64,000 nt of DNA from assembly GCA_000611775.1 (NCBI GenBank), contig KK106981.1, forward strand, positions 3,338,672 through 3,402,671, given 5' to 3'. Of the stretch, positions 12,798 to 22,988 are shown one piece after another; position 1 is the stretch's first letter; each line of letters opens with the position of its first letter. A program made the position numbers and the translations under genes. Below the pieces are notes generated by a model. That model worked only from the letters and a program-made list of their open reading frames with translations. It searched no databases and was not told the origin of the DNA. The DNA comes from Umbilicaria muhlenbergii (taxonomy: Eukaryota > Ascomycota > Lecanoromycetes > Umbilicariales > Umbilicariaceae).

Positions 12798-13503
12798 GGG
12801 GGCGCTGGTGCAGGGTTTGGGAGGTAGGTGATGCGAAATATGGCGGTGGAGATGGGGTTGTAAGTATCGTGGTACTCCTTGTGAGTGTGGGTATATAAGA
12901 AGACATTGGTATGTATATGATTCGGCTTTCGTCGGCTTGGTTATGGATGGGTTTTCGGGGCTGGCTTTGGTCGTGTATATAACTCAGATCGGGGCAAGGC
13001 AGAAATTTCTACAAAGAGAGTAGAAATTGGAGGTGTTTAACTATAGTCGGGGCTCACACGCTCCCTGGCATTCCCTCTTTGATCCAACCAGAACCCTGTG
13101 GTGGCTTGAGAGGAAGGCTATCACCATAATGGCCTGAAGCTTCTTTCTCATGTTTCTGTTTTACGCAGTCGCACTTGGCCAATTATGCTTGTGTCTTTTC
13201 CATGAGGAAAGAGCGATGTTTGGACTTTATATCAAAAAAATCTCTTCTGAGTCCTCTGAACTTTACTAGCAATATCCGCCTTACCTGTCCTTCTCTCGAG
13301 ATCGCACTACTAGCATGGCAGCGCCGTTAGTAGTACCTACATTGCATCTGTTATTCTCCCCATGCTCTTTGCACAATGGCTACTCCTGACAGCGCCTTTA
13401 CTCTCCCTTGCGGCGCCTGTCTGGAAACCCTCCTATACCCCCGAACAAACCCCTCCGAGTGTCCGAGTAGCCTCGCCGAACTGTTATCGGCGTCCAAGGC
13501 ATC
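12798..13503. other. Intergenic region upstream of the second Cys-module gene
   Basis: No independent gene seen. An ATG-initiated hydrophobic leader lies at 13362 (MLFAQWLLLTAPLLSLAAP). It looks like a signal peptide and could be an alternative first exon of the gene annotated at 13504, which would need an extra intron of about 150 nt ending near 13614. Confidence 0.45.
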
Positions 13504-14378
13504 ATGGCTCTCACCTTACTTTCCGTCTTGCTCGTTTGCATACTTGCTGTCCACGGGCTGGACTGCCCCGGCTTGGAAAGAACGTCGTCTACGCTTCCAC
13601 GGATACCGGTCCAGGGAAGCGTCCTACTGATGCAGGCATCATATCCAGAATGCTCTGAGAGCGAGGACTTGGAAACGAGATCCGACGAAAGCCAGTTCAC
13701 CCTCTGTCAAGACTTGCAGTCCAGTTGTGCGGCTCACAACCACCCTGTACAGACCTCTCTCGTCTTTAGACCGCGACATTTCGCTGATTTATATCTCTCA
13801 AGGAACTCTGCTGTCCTCCGAACACGACCTGCCATAAAGCCCCTCACATTTCTTCAAAAGCCTTCTGCTGTATCGTTCCCTGCCCCGCCAACGTGCTTCC
13901 TTCATGCCCCGCGCACACCTTCACCTGTCCTCCTTGGCTCGGCGGCGGTTGCTGCCCAATCGGTCTCTACTGCCACCACGACATGTGTCTAGAATACGAA
14001 TACAAAACGCTTCGGGCGTATTCACCACTGACGATCACCATACCAACGCCGACGGAACGTGTCGATTTCTACGCCGCTACGTCTACCTCCCAGATTCTTG
14101 GACAATCTGCGCCACCAGACAGCCATGTAACAGCTGGAGCAGGTTACCCAACTTGCGCGTGGCCGAATTGCCAGCCGGGCACGCCGGCGTTGAGGGTTGT
14201 GGATCTTCCTATCTCGGACAGAGTGCTGGGGACACCCACGGCTACTAGTGCCAAATTTGCGGAGGTGGCATACAGCAGCGGAGCGAGGAATTGGAGAGCG
14301 GTTTTAAGGGAACGGGATAGACTGGGCCCGGTAGGGATTGAGTTGGCGGTGGTCGCAGGGGCGATGGTCTGGCTATAG
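13504..14378 (+). CDS. Secreted GPI-type protein with GGGCC Cys modules, related to the gene at 8157
   Basis: Two exons, 13504-13746 and 13803-14378, joined by a 56-nt phase-0 intron (GTACAG..CAAG), give 272 aa. Splicing places CQDLQSSC before ELCCPPNTTC and restores the C-C-CC-C spacing of the module. A clear second module is CPAHTFTCPPWLGGGCCPIG followed by LYCHHDMC; a shorter CCIVPCP segment lies between. The ATG at 13504 opens a plausible signal peptide (MALTLLSVLLVCILAVHG); the alternative is an upstream first exon starting at 13362. The C terminus (VGIELAVVAGAMVWL) is hydrophobic as in GPI-anchored proteins. Module sequence and end structure match the 8157 gene, so the two are probably ancient paralogues with different module numbers. 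The exact start is the weakest part of the model. Function unknown. Confidence 0.65.
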
Positions 14379-14973
14379 GCGGTGGAAGGTTCCTCGAATC
14401 GTTCTCATGTTATTGCTTGTTGTGTAAGCTCGCACACCGGATGAGCAATTATTAAAGCTGCTTCTTATGTACAAGAAGCCGTGGACCGGTTTGTGTTTTG
14501 AAAACCAGAACTAGCGTCCAAGTACTGTGTACATACAAAGCCGCTGATATTGTCCCAGGTCGCCCAGGTCGCAACCAAATCCTATCCAGGGTGTCTCCAA
14601 CTCGATTAGGGCAAGGGGCTAACGGATGCCAGCAGGCTCGACAATGAGCGTAAGACATTTTCTCACAAGTGTACTCCAGATGTTCAACCAAAGCATGCGA
14701 AATCGCCATTCGGATTAAATAACCTTTCCATTTTCTTCTATCCAGCTGCGGCTACGAGTACCTTTCCGCCAATCTTCTGACGCCTGGGTGGGTGAACGCA
14801 AGCAACGAAACAGCACGATGCGCCTATAACTGATAACAGTCTAAATGTTTCAAACATCTAGCCGGTCACGGCACGCTTTCAAGCGCACACATAAATACCT
14901 TTCCGGCGATCCAGCCTTTCAAAAGTGGTGCAACCCAAAACCCCGATACCAACCTATTCAAACCACCACTACC
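14379..14973. other. Intergenic region before the KP4-like gene
   Basis: No gene seen. An in-frame upstream ATG at 14845 would add 43 residues to the KP4-like protein but would bury its signal peptide, so I treat that stretch as 5' UTR. Confidence 0.45.
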
Positions 14974-15450
14974 ATGCTCACTACCATGCTCACACTCCTC
15001 CTCCCAACCCTCTCCCTCATCATCACCACCACCGCCGCCCTCGGCATCAACTGCCGCGGCAGCCTCATCTGCACCCAAGGCTACAACACAGTCCCGCTCC
15101 TCTGGCGCGCCATCGTCCACGGCGACGCCGGCCCCGCCTGCCCCGGCGGCCCCATCAGCGACTTCGTCACCTGGCGATCCGGCGTCCAAATAGCGTGCAT
15201 TTCGAACCCGCACGGCGCCGGCACGATGTGTCTGTTCATGCAGGGGAACGTGCCGGCGTTGGGCATCCCGGGGAATGTGATCAAGGAGAGATTGGGGGAG
15301 TTGGTCAGGCATGGGTGCATGAGTTGTGGGAGTGTGCCGCTTTCGGGGGATAATGTGCCGGGGGAGTTGGGGATTTTGACGGTGAATTTCGTGGTCGAGG
15401 TGGCGTGTAGGGGGGTTTGTTATCCGGAGGGGACGGTGACGACTGCGTAG
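14974..15450 (+). CDS. KP4-like (killer-toxin-family) secreted protein, looks whole
   Basis: Small cysteine-rich secreted protein of 158 aa with a single exon. The start at 14974 gives an N-terminal signal peptide (TMLTLLLPTLSLIITTTAA) followed directly by LGINCRGS, the signature beginning of the mature KP4 family. Other family features are the late segment LVRHGCMSCGSVPLSGDNVPGE and then LTVNFV, in the same order as in KP4. KP4 was first described from a double-stranded RNA virus of Ustilago maydis; homologues encoded in the nuclear genomes of many ascomycetes are thought to descend from horizontal exchange with such viruses. Nine cysteines lie in the mature part. Codon use is GC-rich like the neighbouring genes, which suggests long residence. 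Whether this copy is active is not visible from sequence; its natural role could be competition or host interaction. Confidence 0.85.
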   Translation: MLTTMLTLLLPTLSLIITTTAALGINCRGSLICTQGYNTVPLLWRAIVHGDAGPACPGGPISDFVTWRSGVQIACISNPHGAGTMCLFMQGNVPALGIPGNVIKERLGELVRHGCMSCGSVPLSGDNVPGELGILTVNFVVEVACRGVCYPEGTVTTA

Positions 15451-16038
15451 TGTTTTGGGGGAGGGAGGGAGGGGGGGTGATGGAGGGTTTACCGCAACGC
15501 TTCGTTCTTCGTCGTCCGGAGATTTATCGAACAGAGCCTCCTCCGACTTCGTCGCGGAGAGAATCTTCTGGGAGCAGGTAAATGATACTGTGTTGGGAAT
15601 AGGCAAGACAGCGTTCGACTCTCAACTATGCAGAGCACTGCTGAATGGCGCCTTCTTCAACTCACTTTGCTCTTTCATAGTGTTCCACTGAGACAGTGCA
15701 AGCGAGACAGTCCAAACGTTCACAAGGAAGCCATGAAGACTTACTTAGGTGCCCCTTGTCAGCCATGATAGTTAATCTGTTGTTCTAGTCATGCTGCTCA
15801 ACTGCAACTCCAACACCCATAAGCTGAGCTGGGCTAAGGTAGTGACTAGGTTCACGCCCTCGCGCCGTTGGTGGTATTATTCATGAGCTTGCTCATGTTA
15901 AATCTCCAGAGGGGTTCCAAATCGCGTTCGGCCGCTAGTGGAGTAGATTTTTCCGTTCCGGAGGGTGCTTTTTTTCCTCTTCAAGACTAGGCTTCTTGTG
16001 GGCTTGGCACGACTTGCAAATTCTTCAAAAATACTACT

Positions 16039-16070
16039 GCATTCACTATGGACTGCATTCACTATGGACT
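16039..16070. repeat. Perfect 16-bp tandem duplication
   Basis: GCATTCACTATGGACT occurs twice head to tail with no mismatch, indicating a recent slippage or repair event in the gene-poor interval. Confidence 0.85.
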
Positions 16071-16316
16071 ACCTTGCCTGTAGTGCTTGTAAGCGTTTGA
16101 AACCCGCCGCTGAATATAATGAAGGCTATCAGTATTGAAAAACCTGTTCAGCTTGCAGAGCTGTAGGTTCAGGGTCCTTTTCCATAATCTTTCTAACCTG
16201 TGTTTTAGAAGTTTTCCTAATCCGAATGATATTCTGAACGGCCAAGGTCTTCCGAACGCGGATCTGAACAGGCTTGATGATGGAAATCACATGATGTTTT
16301 CCCTGAGAGGGGGGTT

Positions 16317-16333
16317 CCGGGGGTCTCCCCCGG
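16317..16333. repeat. GC-rich perfect hairpin
   Basis: CCGGGGG and CCCCCGG flank the three-base loop TCT. It is a perfect 7-bp stem in otherwise AT-rich DNA, just left of the triplet tract. Confidence 0.7.
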
Positions 16334-16383
16334 AGGTTATGAAATATGATCCGCAAGCGTCTGCCAGTTGGTACTAAAAATTA

Positions 16384-16505
16384 CGCAACAGCAAAGGCAG
16401 CAACAGCAGAGACAGCAGCGGTGGAGGCAGCAGCGGCAGCGGCAGCAAGGGCAGCGGCAGCAGGGGCGGAGGCGGCGGAGGCAGGCAGCGGCGGAGGCAG
16501 CCAGC
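16384..16505. repeat. Imperfect GCA/GCG/GGA triplet tract
   Basis: About 120 bases of interrupted GCA, GCG, GGC and GAG triplets. In one frame they give Ala-rich and in another Gly/Gln/Ser-rich peptides. No flanking coding signature, so I call it a microsatellite rather than an exon. Confidence 0.7.
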
Positions 16506-17155
16506 AGAATGGGGCTATAACTTACTGTAAATGATGTCATATTGTATTGAAGTATGATGTTTGGTGGTTTAAAAACGCGTGCTTTCAAAACTAAAGCGGC
16601 TAGCTCCCTGAACAGAGGGTTTGAAAATTGAATTCAAAGGCCATGAGGCTACAATCTACATATCTATCTAAAATCTCTATTGGGTAAACCTGAAACATAT
16701 AAAATAAATGAAAATCAGCCCCCGAGGTTGGTATATAATGACGTTTAGCGGGAATAACATTAAAGCCGGTAGGGCTATGGCCTGCACGTGATTAAAACTC
16801 ATCGTCCCGTCCGCTTATTTGCTTAGTCATGCAAGCTCATGCCTCAAGCGAGAGGTCCCCTCACGGTGGATCATTTTAGACATGTGCTTGAGGTAGACTT
16901 CTTGGCGAGCCTCACAGAATACAGTTGATGAAACCGGCTAAGCATCTTACAATTATGCGCTTTGGAACATGTCCAAATCCGAACCTCTGATGGCATCACA
17001 GTTGCCAGAAGCTGCGTTGTATGGATGGGTGTTTCACGGAACCTGCTCTTGACAAGCGCACTCAGTCTTCGCATCTCGAATTATAGCATTGTAACTAATC
17101 ATCTCTAGTAGAAGTACCATCAAGTCTCACAACAACCTAGACAACACCACTAAAC

Positions 17156-17608
17156 ATGCGAGTCATTATATTGTCTTCCGCCGCAATCCTGGCTTTCATT
17201 GCCATCACCGGTCTGGCAGGACCACTTGCCTCTTCGTAACTGACTACTCATAGTCTTGATTTTTCAAACGCTTCGCCGACAGCGGTAAGGACGTAAGTGA
17301 AGCAATACGGGTGATCTAGTAAAAGTACATTAGCTGACCTAACCTGCAGATCTCTGGATGGCCGCAGCCCCCAGCCTGACAGCACCGAGCTCGAACGCCG
17401 CACAGACATTGTAGAAGTGCACGCATTCAAGAACTTAACGGCGGACATACTCGTCGGGCTCACCTCCAAAGTCTTTGGACAAACCGTGATATCCGAGGTC
17501 ACAAATCTGCTCGACGGCGCATTAGCCTTCGCCCTGTCCACTTGCGAGGAGAAAGGCCTTTTTGAACTCAATCCCCGAAGACATGTTCCCTTGCGGCAGG
17601 AGCCCTAA
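17156..17608 (+). CDS. Small secreted protein, 112 aa, unknown
   Basis: Two exons, 17156-17235 and 17350-17608, joined across a 114-nt intron (GTAACT..CTGCAG with a GCTGACCTAAC branch region). Splicing is needed because the first frame stops right after the signal peptide; the phase-2 junction opens a clean 86-codon second exon. Residues 1-22 form a signal peptide (MRVIILSSAAILAFIAITGL). A Leu-Glu-Arg-Arg dibasic site lies near residue 43 and could be a Kex2-type cleavage point. The remainder (VHAFKNLTADILVGLTSKVF and on) is amphipathic with a single cysteine, unlike the Cys-rich secreted proteins nearby. I do not recognise the family. It sits alone next to a gene-poor region, a common setting for effector-like genes; that is inference. 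Confidence 0.5.
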
Positions 17609-18389
17609 GTTGACGGTGTGGAACGCGAATAATCATCAAGTCACTCGAATGCATTGCAATGCACCATCCTGGCGCTCCTGAAATTCATGCAAGAGGACGA
17701 CTTTGGATCTGCGGATTTTGCGGTTTATGACGGTAAGAATAGGGTCGGTGAAGGTGTCCTCGCCACGTATTAGAGCTGTGATGGTAGTCCAACTGAGCCT
17801 CGGTCTTATGTTGTGTGGGTGCGGTTGGTACTTTGGCTGAATTGAAAATTTTCTATTCTGCTACTACGGTAAGATAGATCGATATTCTTCACATTACAAA
17901 ATAGGTTATATGGTGAGAGTGTTTCTTCAAACTCCACTCTGAAGCAACACCGAGCAGGCCATAGCAAGCAATGCCATGGACAACCATCTCTTCACCTGCC
18001 CAACTTCCCCCACCCTTCCTGCCGCCGCCTCTCTCACTCAATGCCCTAACCCCACGCCTCCTATTCGTCGCCTCAATCCCTATGACTTACCCTCTCGGAC
18101 CCTCAACCTCACTTCTCTAAATAGCTTCTTCCACTCAAATATCCCAACGTTGCAATACAGAAACTCTGCATCTCAGCTCTGTCATGGTCAGCAACGATGT
18201 TCAGACGCAGTAACCGCCGGGGCAAGAGGAATCTCTCCGAGAACTGGAAATGGGACTCCGAGGGATGCCAGAGGTGATGAGGCGGAGAAGTGAATGATGG
18301 CACCCTGGCAGCGAGAGAGAAGAGACATGTATTCCTCGGCATCACCGAAAAACACTGCACCAGACTGATATCACAGAGTATCCACAGCA
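17609..18389. other. Intergenic region
   Basis: Contains a 106-codon plus-strand frame at 17976-18293 without a recognisable domain or signal. I see no supported gene; it holds the 3' end of COQ2 on the other strand. Confidence 0.45.
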
Positions 18390-19685
18390 CTACCGCTCGA
18401 CCCTCTGCCTCGCAATCGTCCCATCCTGCGCATCCCTTTGCATATACCCCACCTGGCTTCCAATCTCCCCATCCACCTCCCGAAGCCTAACCACATAATC
18501 CCCCAACATCCCCAACGCAATCCCTCCCCCCGTAAACCACACCCCATTCCGAAACCACCACCAACAACTCGCGACCTCCTTCAGCCGAACCCTCCAAATC
18601 ATAACCCCCAACGTCACAACCGCACTCCCACACCCCCCCACAAAAAACACCGGCCCCGCCCCCGCCGCCCACCCCGCCACCGCCAGCAACCCCACCTGCA
18701 CTGCCGCCAACCCCGTCAACACCGCCTTCGTCTCCTTCTCATGCCGGAGCGCAATACTCTTAATCCCGACCTTCCGATCATCCCTGATATCCATATGCGC
18801 ATAGATCATATCATACAGCACCGTCCAGCTCACACAACTCGCATACAGCGCCCCCACCGCCTTGGCAGCCTGAGTATCCGCCAGCAAATCCACCCCCAGA
18901 GCGGGAAACCCCATGAACGCGCCCCACGAGAACGTGAGCCCCAGCACGAATTGCGGATAGTGTGTTACGCGCTTGGCGAGCGGGTAGGTCGCAACGAGTA
19001 GCAGGCTCGGGACGCCGTAGTAGAGGCATACGATTGGGAATTGCAACAGCACGCCCAGCCCGGCTAGACACTGCGCGCCCGCGAATAGGATCGCGTTGCG
19101 CGGGCTCACGGCGCCGCGGGCGATGGGGCGGAAGCGGGTGCGGGTGACGTGGGGGTCGAGGTTGCGGTCCCAGAGGTCGTTGATGGTGCAGCCGGCGGAG
19201 CGCATGATCAGGGCGCCCGTTAGGAAGAGGAGGGTTGTTGTGAGGGTTTGGGTGGCGGGGGAGGCGGTGTAGGTCGCGGCGGTTAGGGTGGAGAAGAGGC
19301 AGGGGAGGAAGAGGTAGTAGGTTCCGGTTGGTTTGTCGAGGCGGGCGAGCTCGGCGTAGGGGATCCATGAGCGGGGGAGGTGGGAGAGGAGACCGGTGGT
19401 GGGGGGGTGGTAGGTTGGTGGTTGGGGGGAGGGGGAGGCGGTGGCGGAGGAGGTTGAGGTTGAGACGTGTCTAGGTGAAGGTGTTGAGAGGATAGAGGGA
19501 GGCTGTAAGGGGACCGTTCTTTGGTGATGTGTTCGGCGGCAGGCTGTTGGCTCGAGGGTTGCTGGGGAGGCCCATAGACGTCTGGAGCTCCAGGCTGATA
19601 GTTTGGCTGACTGGGCCGGGCAGAAAGAGCGTTTTGTTCCCATTAGACATCCACGCCCTGCCAGTCCCATTGTGCTTGAGTGCAT
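18390..19685 (-). CDS. COQ2: 4-hydroxybenzoate polyprenyltransferase (Coq2)
   Basis: Integral inner-mitochondrial-membrane enzyme that attaches the polyprenyl tail to 4-hydroxybenzoate in ubiquinone synthesis. Single exon, 431 aa from the ATG at 19685; the longer open frame starts only with TTG. Residues 1-95 are Ser/Arg/Thr-rich and fit a mitochondrial presequence. Both Asp-rich prenyltransferase motifs are present: NDLWDRNLD near residue 169, with preceding MRSAGCTI, and YDMIYAHMDIRDD near residue 291. The UbiA start LDKPTGTYYLFLPCLFS precedes them, and several hydrophobic segments follow the family pattern. No key residue appears to be missing. Confidence 0.95.
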   Translation of the reverse strand: MHSSTMGLAGRGCLMGTKRSFCPAQSAKLSAWSSRRLWASPATLEPTACRRTHHQRTVPLQPPSILSTPSPRHVSTSTSSATASPSPQPPTYHPPTTGLLSHLPRSWIPYAELARLDKPTGTYYLFLPCLFSTLTAATYTASPATQTLTTTLLFLTGALIMRSAGCTINDLWDRNLDPHVTRTRFRPIARGAVSPRNAILFAGAQCLAGLGVLLQFPIVCLYYGVPSLLLVATYPLAKRVTHYPQFVLGLTFSWGAFMGFPALGVDLLADTQAAKAVGALYASCVSWTVLYDMIYAHMDIRDDRKVGIKSIALRHEKETKAVLTGLAAVQVGLLAVAGWAAGAGPVFFVGGCGSAVVTLGVMIWRVRLKEVASCWWWFRNGVWFTGGGIALGMLGDYVVRLREVDGEIGSQVGYMQRDAQDGTIARQRVER

Positions 19686-20431
19686 ACTGACTGAGCTCTC
19701 AAGGCAAGACAGCTGTGCCAAGCCAGACGAGTCTCAGTCAATTTTGAAGTTGCCAAACGCCTTATCGAAATGGCTGCTGAACGATCTCCGCCCAACAGAT
19801 GCTGCTACAGACGCAACATCTAGCACATGAACTTAGTCTCTTGAAACGTTCAAAAGAAAGTGCTTCGGTACGGAAAGCGATCGACTGAGCTCCACGCTCC
19901 CGGGCGAATGCTACTAACTTTATTCGAACGCGGATAACTAGGGCAGTCTTTCTATGAAACAAATCTCGCTCAGTCCACATATGTTGAATATGGAACGCAG
20001 TTGCTAGTGCAAGTATCACAATATGCCAAAATAGGGATCGTCAAATGCTAAGATGAACACGATTCGAAGAGGATATTCTGCAAAGTGCAGACGATCTCAC
20101 ACGAAATATCTAGGTACCCACAGTAAGGTGCTTCGAGGACGAAATATGTCAGACAGAATGTACAAAGCCCTTGGAATTTTGCTATTACTGTAAGGGGTTA
20201 GCATCGGCTTGATTAGCGTGCTATCCCGTTTGGTTGGCTCACAAAATCTCATCTTTCTTGAAGTACCAATAATATCTCCCACATCATGAAGAGATTAGAA
20301 CTCATATAGATCAACTACTACTAATGCCAAGACGCGTGACTTCTATATTTTCCGATGCTGAGGAATGTTCATTGGCTCATCTCCAGGAGTCAGATCAACA
20401 ACGAGTAAGATTCCATGTTCTGTGGGGACCC
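19686..20431. other. Intergenic region between COQ2 and the ankyrin gene
   Basis: Both neighbours are on the minus strand, so this holds the COQ2 promoter and the ankyrin gene's 3' UTR. Short frames only; no gene seen. Confidence 0.45.
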
Positions 20432-22301
20432 TCATCTCTTCAGCTCGATTTTATGCTCCGCATAAAACTCCTCGAGAAACTGTACTGCTTCTTCGTTCCC
20501 CGTCTGCCTGTGCCTCTGCGCATGCTGCAAAACATCCCTCCCATGACAGTTTACCAGGCCCACATCTGCCCCTCGTTGCACTAGTAAGCGGATAACAGAA
20601 GTATGTCCCATCGCCGCCGCCTTGTGCAGCGGGGTCTCATTGTCATCCCGATCCTCCACATCAACATCAACTCCTGCATCAAGCAGTAATCGCACAACAT
20701 GCAGGAAGTCTGAGAAAGCCGCAGTGTGAATCGCCATCCAGCCGTCACTGTTCTGCGCGGTAAGATTCGCGCCTTTCTCTGTAAGCAGACGGATCATGGG
20801 CACAAAGTTCTGTTCGACTGCCAAATGGAGAGACGTGCGCAGCGGCAAGCGGCAGGAGGCGTTCGTGGTCACTTCGATGTCGGCGTCATGATCGAGGAGC
20901 TGCTTTCCAATTTCCAGACGCCCGGCATCGCTGCCCCCGCCCCAGGGCTTGGCGGCCTCGTGCAAAGGCGCAAAACCTACATCGTCTTGCGCGTTCACCG
21001 CTGCGCCATTCTCAATCAGCACCTTTGCAGCCGCATTATGGCCGTACATGGATGCTTCTTGCAGCGGTGTGCGAAGCGTTGCGTTCGTTGCGCTGGGATC
21101 TGCGTTGTGGGATAGCAGGAGCTGGACAATGCGGTCATAGCCTTGTTCGGCAGCCCAGTGGAGCGGAGTTCTACCGCCATAATGTTTGCGGCTGAGTTCT
21201 GAACCGAGCGGGATGGACTTTGCATTTGGGTCGGCTCCGTGCTCAAGGAGAGGTGCTACTGCTTCATTGCCATGCTCTGCGGCAAAGTGCAAAGCTGTTC
21301 TGCCATCTACCGCCGTGGCGTTCACGTCTGCGCCGTCTATCAGCAGTAGCTGGACCGCCAGATCATCTCCGTTTTTTGCTGCTTGGTGAAGCTCATCGCG
21401 TTCAGCAACCGCTTTCTGCAACCGCGCCCTGTCAGAGGCAATCTTGGAGGTTGCCGGTGCCCTCCGAGTTGAGGATTTCGCACTGATAGGGGTATTTAGC
21501 CTGCGATATCCCTATAAAGAAGCTCCGGAAAAGCCTGACCGTTTGTCAGGATTTTGAATCTCCAACTGCGAGATGAAGTCCTCTTCCAGAATAGGGGAAT
21601 TAATCGCAGAGTCCAGCAAGGGCGACTGTGGTGCATTGGAGCCTGAAGCTGACATTTCTTTAACGTATCTCCTCAACATAAAACCGGTGTCGGTTTCCAT
21701 AGAGTCACGTCGGCTAGCCAATCCAAGCGCAGCAGGTTGATCATGGCCCGTCACCGCCATAATGCGAAGACCGCAGAATCTTCAAAGTCTTAATCAGCAG
21801 TGCTCTCAGCATACTCACATCTCACTGTATTAGTGTGTCCAAGACATACATGCTAATTGTATTCAGCGCCGTGTCAGGTGTTGCTTTGTTATGTCCTAAC
21901 GTATCCAGCGACCCTTTGACACTCTTCTTATTAAAATACCACTGGACATTGACGCTGAACCTAAAGCTCATTCCATTGTCTGCAGGTCTCACGCGAGCCT
22001 GGATCTTCACCATGAGCTGTCCCAACGTCATAGCGCAATTACGGAGTGGATTCTTCAAATTTGCCAGTATCGCTACAATAGCGGCATCTTTGGAGACACA
22101 TTTTGTAACATCGTCATCCTTGAGCGCCGATGCCAACGAAGCAACAATATCGTAGAAAGCATGTGTATCTTTGGAGATGGCGGTAATCTCTTCCTGTGCG
22201 TTGACTATGCCGTCCACGAGTTCGTACAGAAGTTTGGAGCTTTGCAGGGCGGCAGTGCCCACGCTGACCACTGAAGTTATGATCGAGAGGGGATCGGCCA
22301 T
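20432..22301 (-). CDS. STAND-type N-terminal domain plus ankyrin-repeat protein (PigL_N-ANK)
   Basis: Three exons: 22301-21850, 21779-21540 and 21500-20432. The first intron (70 nt, phase 2) is well supported, because it rejoins NTISIFCGLRIM as in the family. The second is 39 nt (GTCAGG) or 66 nt (GTTGGA), both in phase; the first gives 586 aa. The start MADPLSIITSVVSVGTAALQ is the typical opening of the fungal PigL_N / Helo-like N-terminal domain, about 150 residues, found on fungal NLRs and related proteins. A linker with the characteristic METDTGF segment follows, then eight ankyrin repeats, for example GRTALHFAAEHGNEAVAPLL. There is no NACHT or NB-ARC domain: the N-terminal domain is coupled directly to the repeats. 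It is head to head with the NACHT-ankyrin receptor at 22989, which suggests co-regulation. Confidence 0.85.
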
Positions 22302-22988
22302 GGTTGACTAAAGCCTGGGGGCGGCGAGGCCGAAGCTGTATGATCACAGCCCATAACAAGAAGTGGCACGGATTTTGCTCGCAGAGAAACAGGGGGTTAT
22401 GTAATGCAGTTTGTGTCCAATGAGGATTGGTACCCGGTGCTGGGGACGGCTGAAAGCCTTGAAGTCCTTGTCAGACTTGTCCAACCAGCAGACAGATGCG
22501 GCAGTGACCCATCTCTCTAATCACAGCTCTTCGTGAGATGTAAAGGCGAAATCTACAGTCAAGTACTTGATAAACAGAGCCAAAGGGCACGTAACAAATA
22601 CTCAGAGGTTTCTCGATCGGTGATTTTGGCAAGTCCCAATTTGGCAATTCCCAAAGCCAGAAGCTCTGTACTCCGTACAATCGCCGGAAGCTTTTTCATT
22701 CGCTGCTCTATGGTGGCTGTGTCGCCGCAGCTCAGCCTTGTGCATCCAACATCTTCCAGTCACCTTTTCCCATTATTGGTGGGCTGCTTCGAGCATGTTG
22801 CAGATTCATTTTCGCAATGCGTCTGTCAGGCATTTTGCACTTCTGCCTTGTCTTCTTTTAGCATGTGCACAGCCTGAATTTGAAGTCTGTTCGACGTCAG
22901 TCGCTTTCAATATACTTCAGCTTGTCTACCTTTCCCTTTCTTCATTGCTTTGAACTTGCGCAATACCGCTCTGGGACCGAGAAACAGC
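22302..22988. promoter_or_regulatory. Shared divergent region of the ankyrin gene and the NLR
   Basis: A 687-bp interval separates the two opposite ATGs. Open frames here begin at non-ATG codons and lack domains. It must contain both promoters. The part next to the NLR is pyrimidine-rich (TTTCCCTTTCTTC near 22930), typical of fungal transcription starts. Confidence 0.6.

Larger units (their letters stand above)
15451..17155. other. 1.7-kb gene-poor, partly AT-rich region with small repeats
   Basis: No gene I can support. The region changes from the G-rich 3' end of the KP4-like gene to AT-rich DNA and carries a perfect 16-bp tandem duplication, a GC hairpin and a long purine-rich triplet tract (listed separately). 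A minus-strand frame at 16356-16129 is Lys/Arg-rich and carries an echoing IRVRKT / IRIRKTSKTQVRK pattern but resembles nothing I know. The composition would fit a decayed insertion, but no element ends are recognisable. Confidence 0.4.

Noticed and set aside
17976-18293. 106-codon plus-strand frame downstream of the small secreted gene
   Set aside because: Pro/Ser/Asn-rich without pattern; no recognisable similarity.
18438-19147. Plus- and minus-strand long frames rich in Pro, Arg and His over COQ2
   Set aside because: Out-of-frame shadows of COQ2 caused by strong third-position GC bias.
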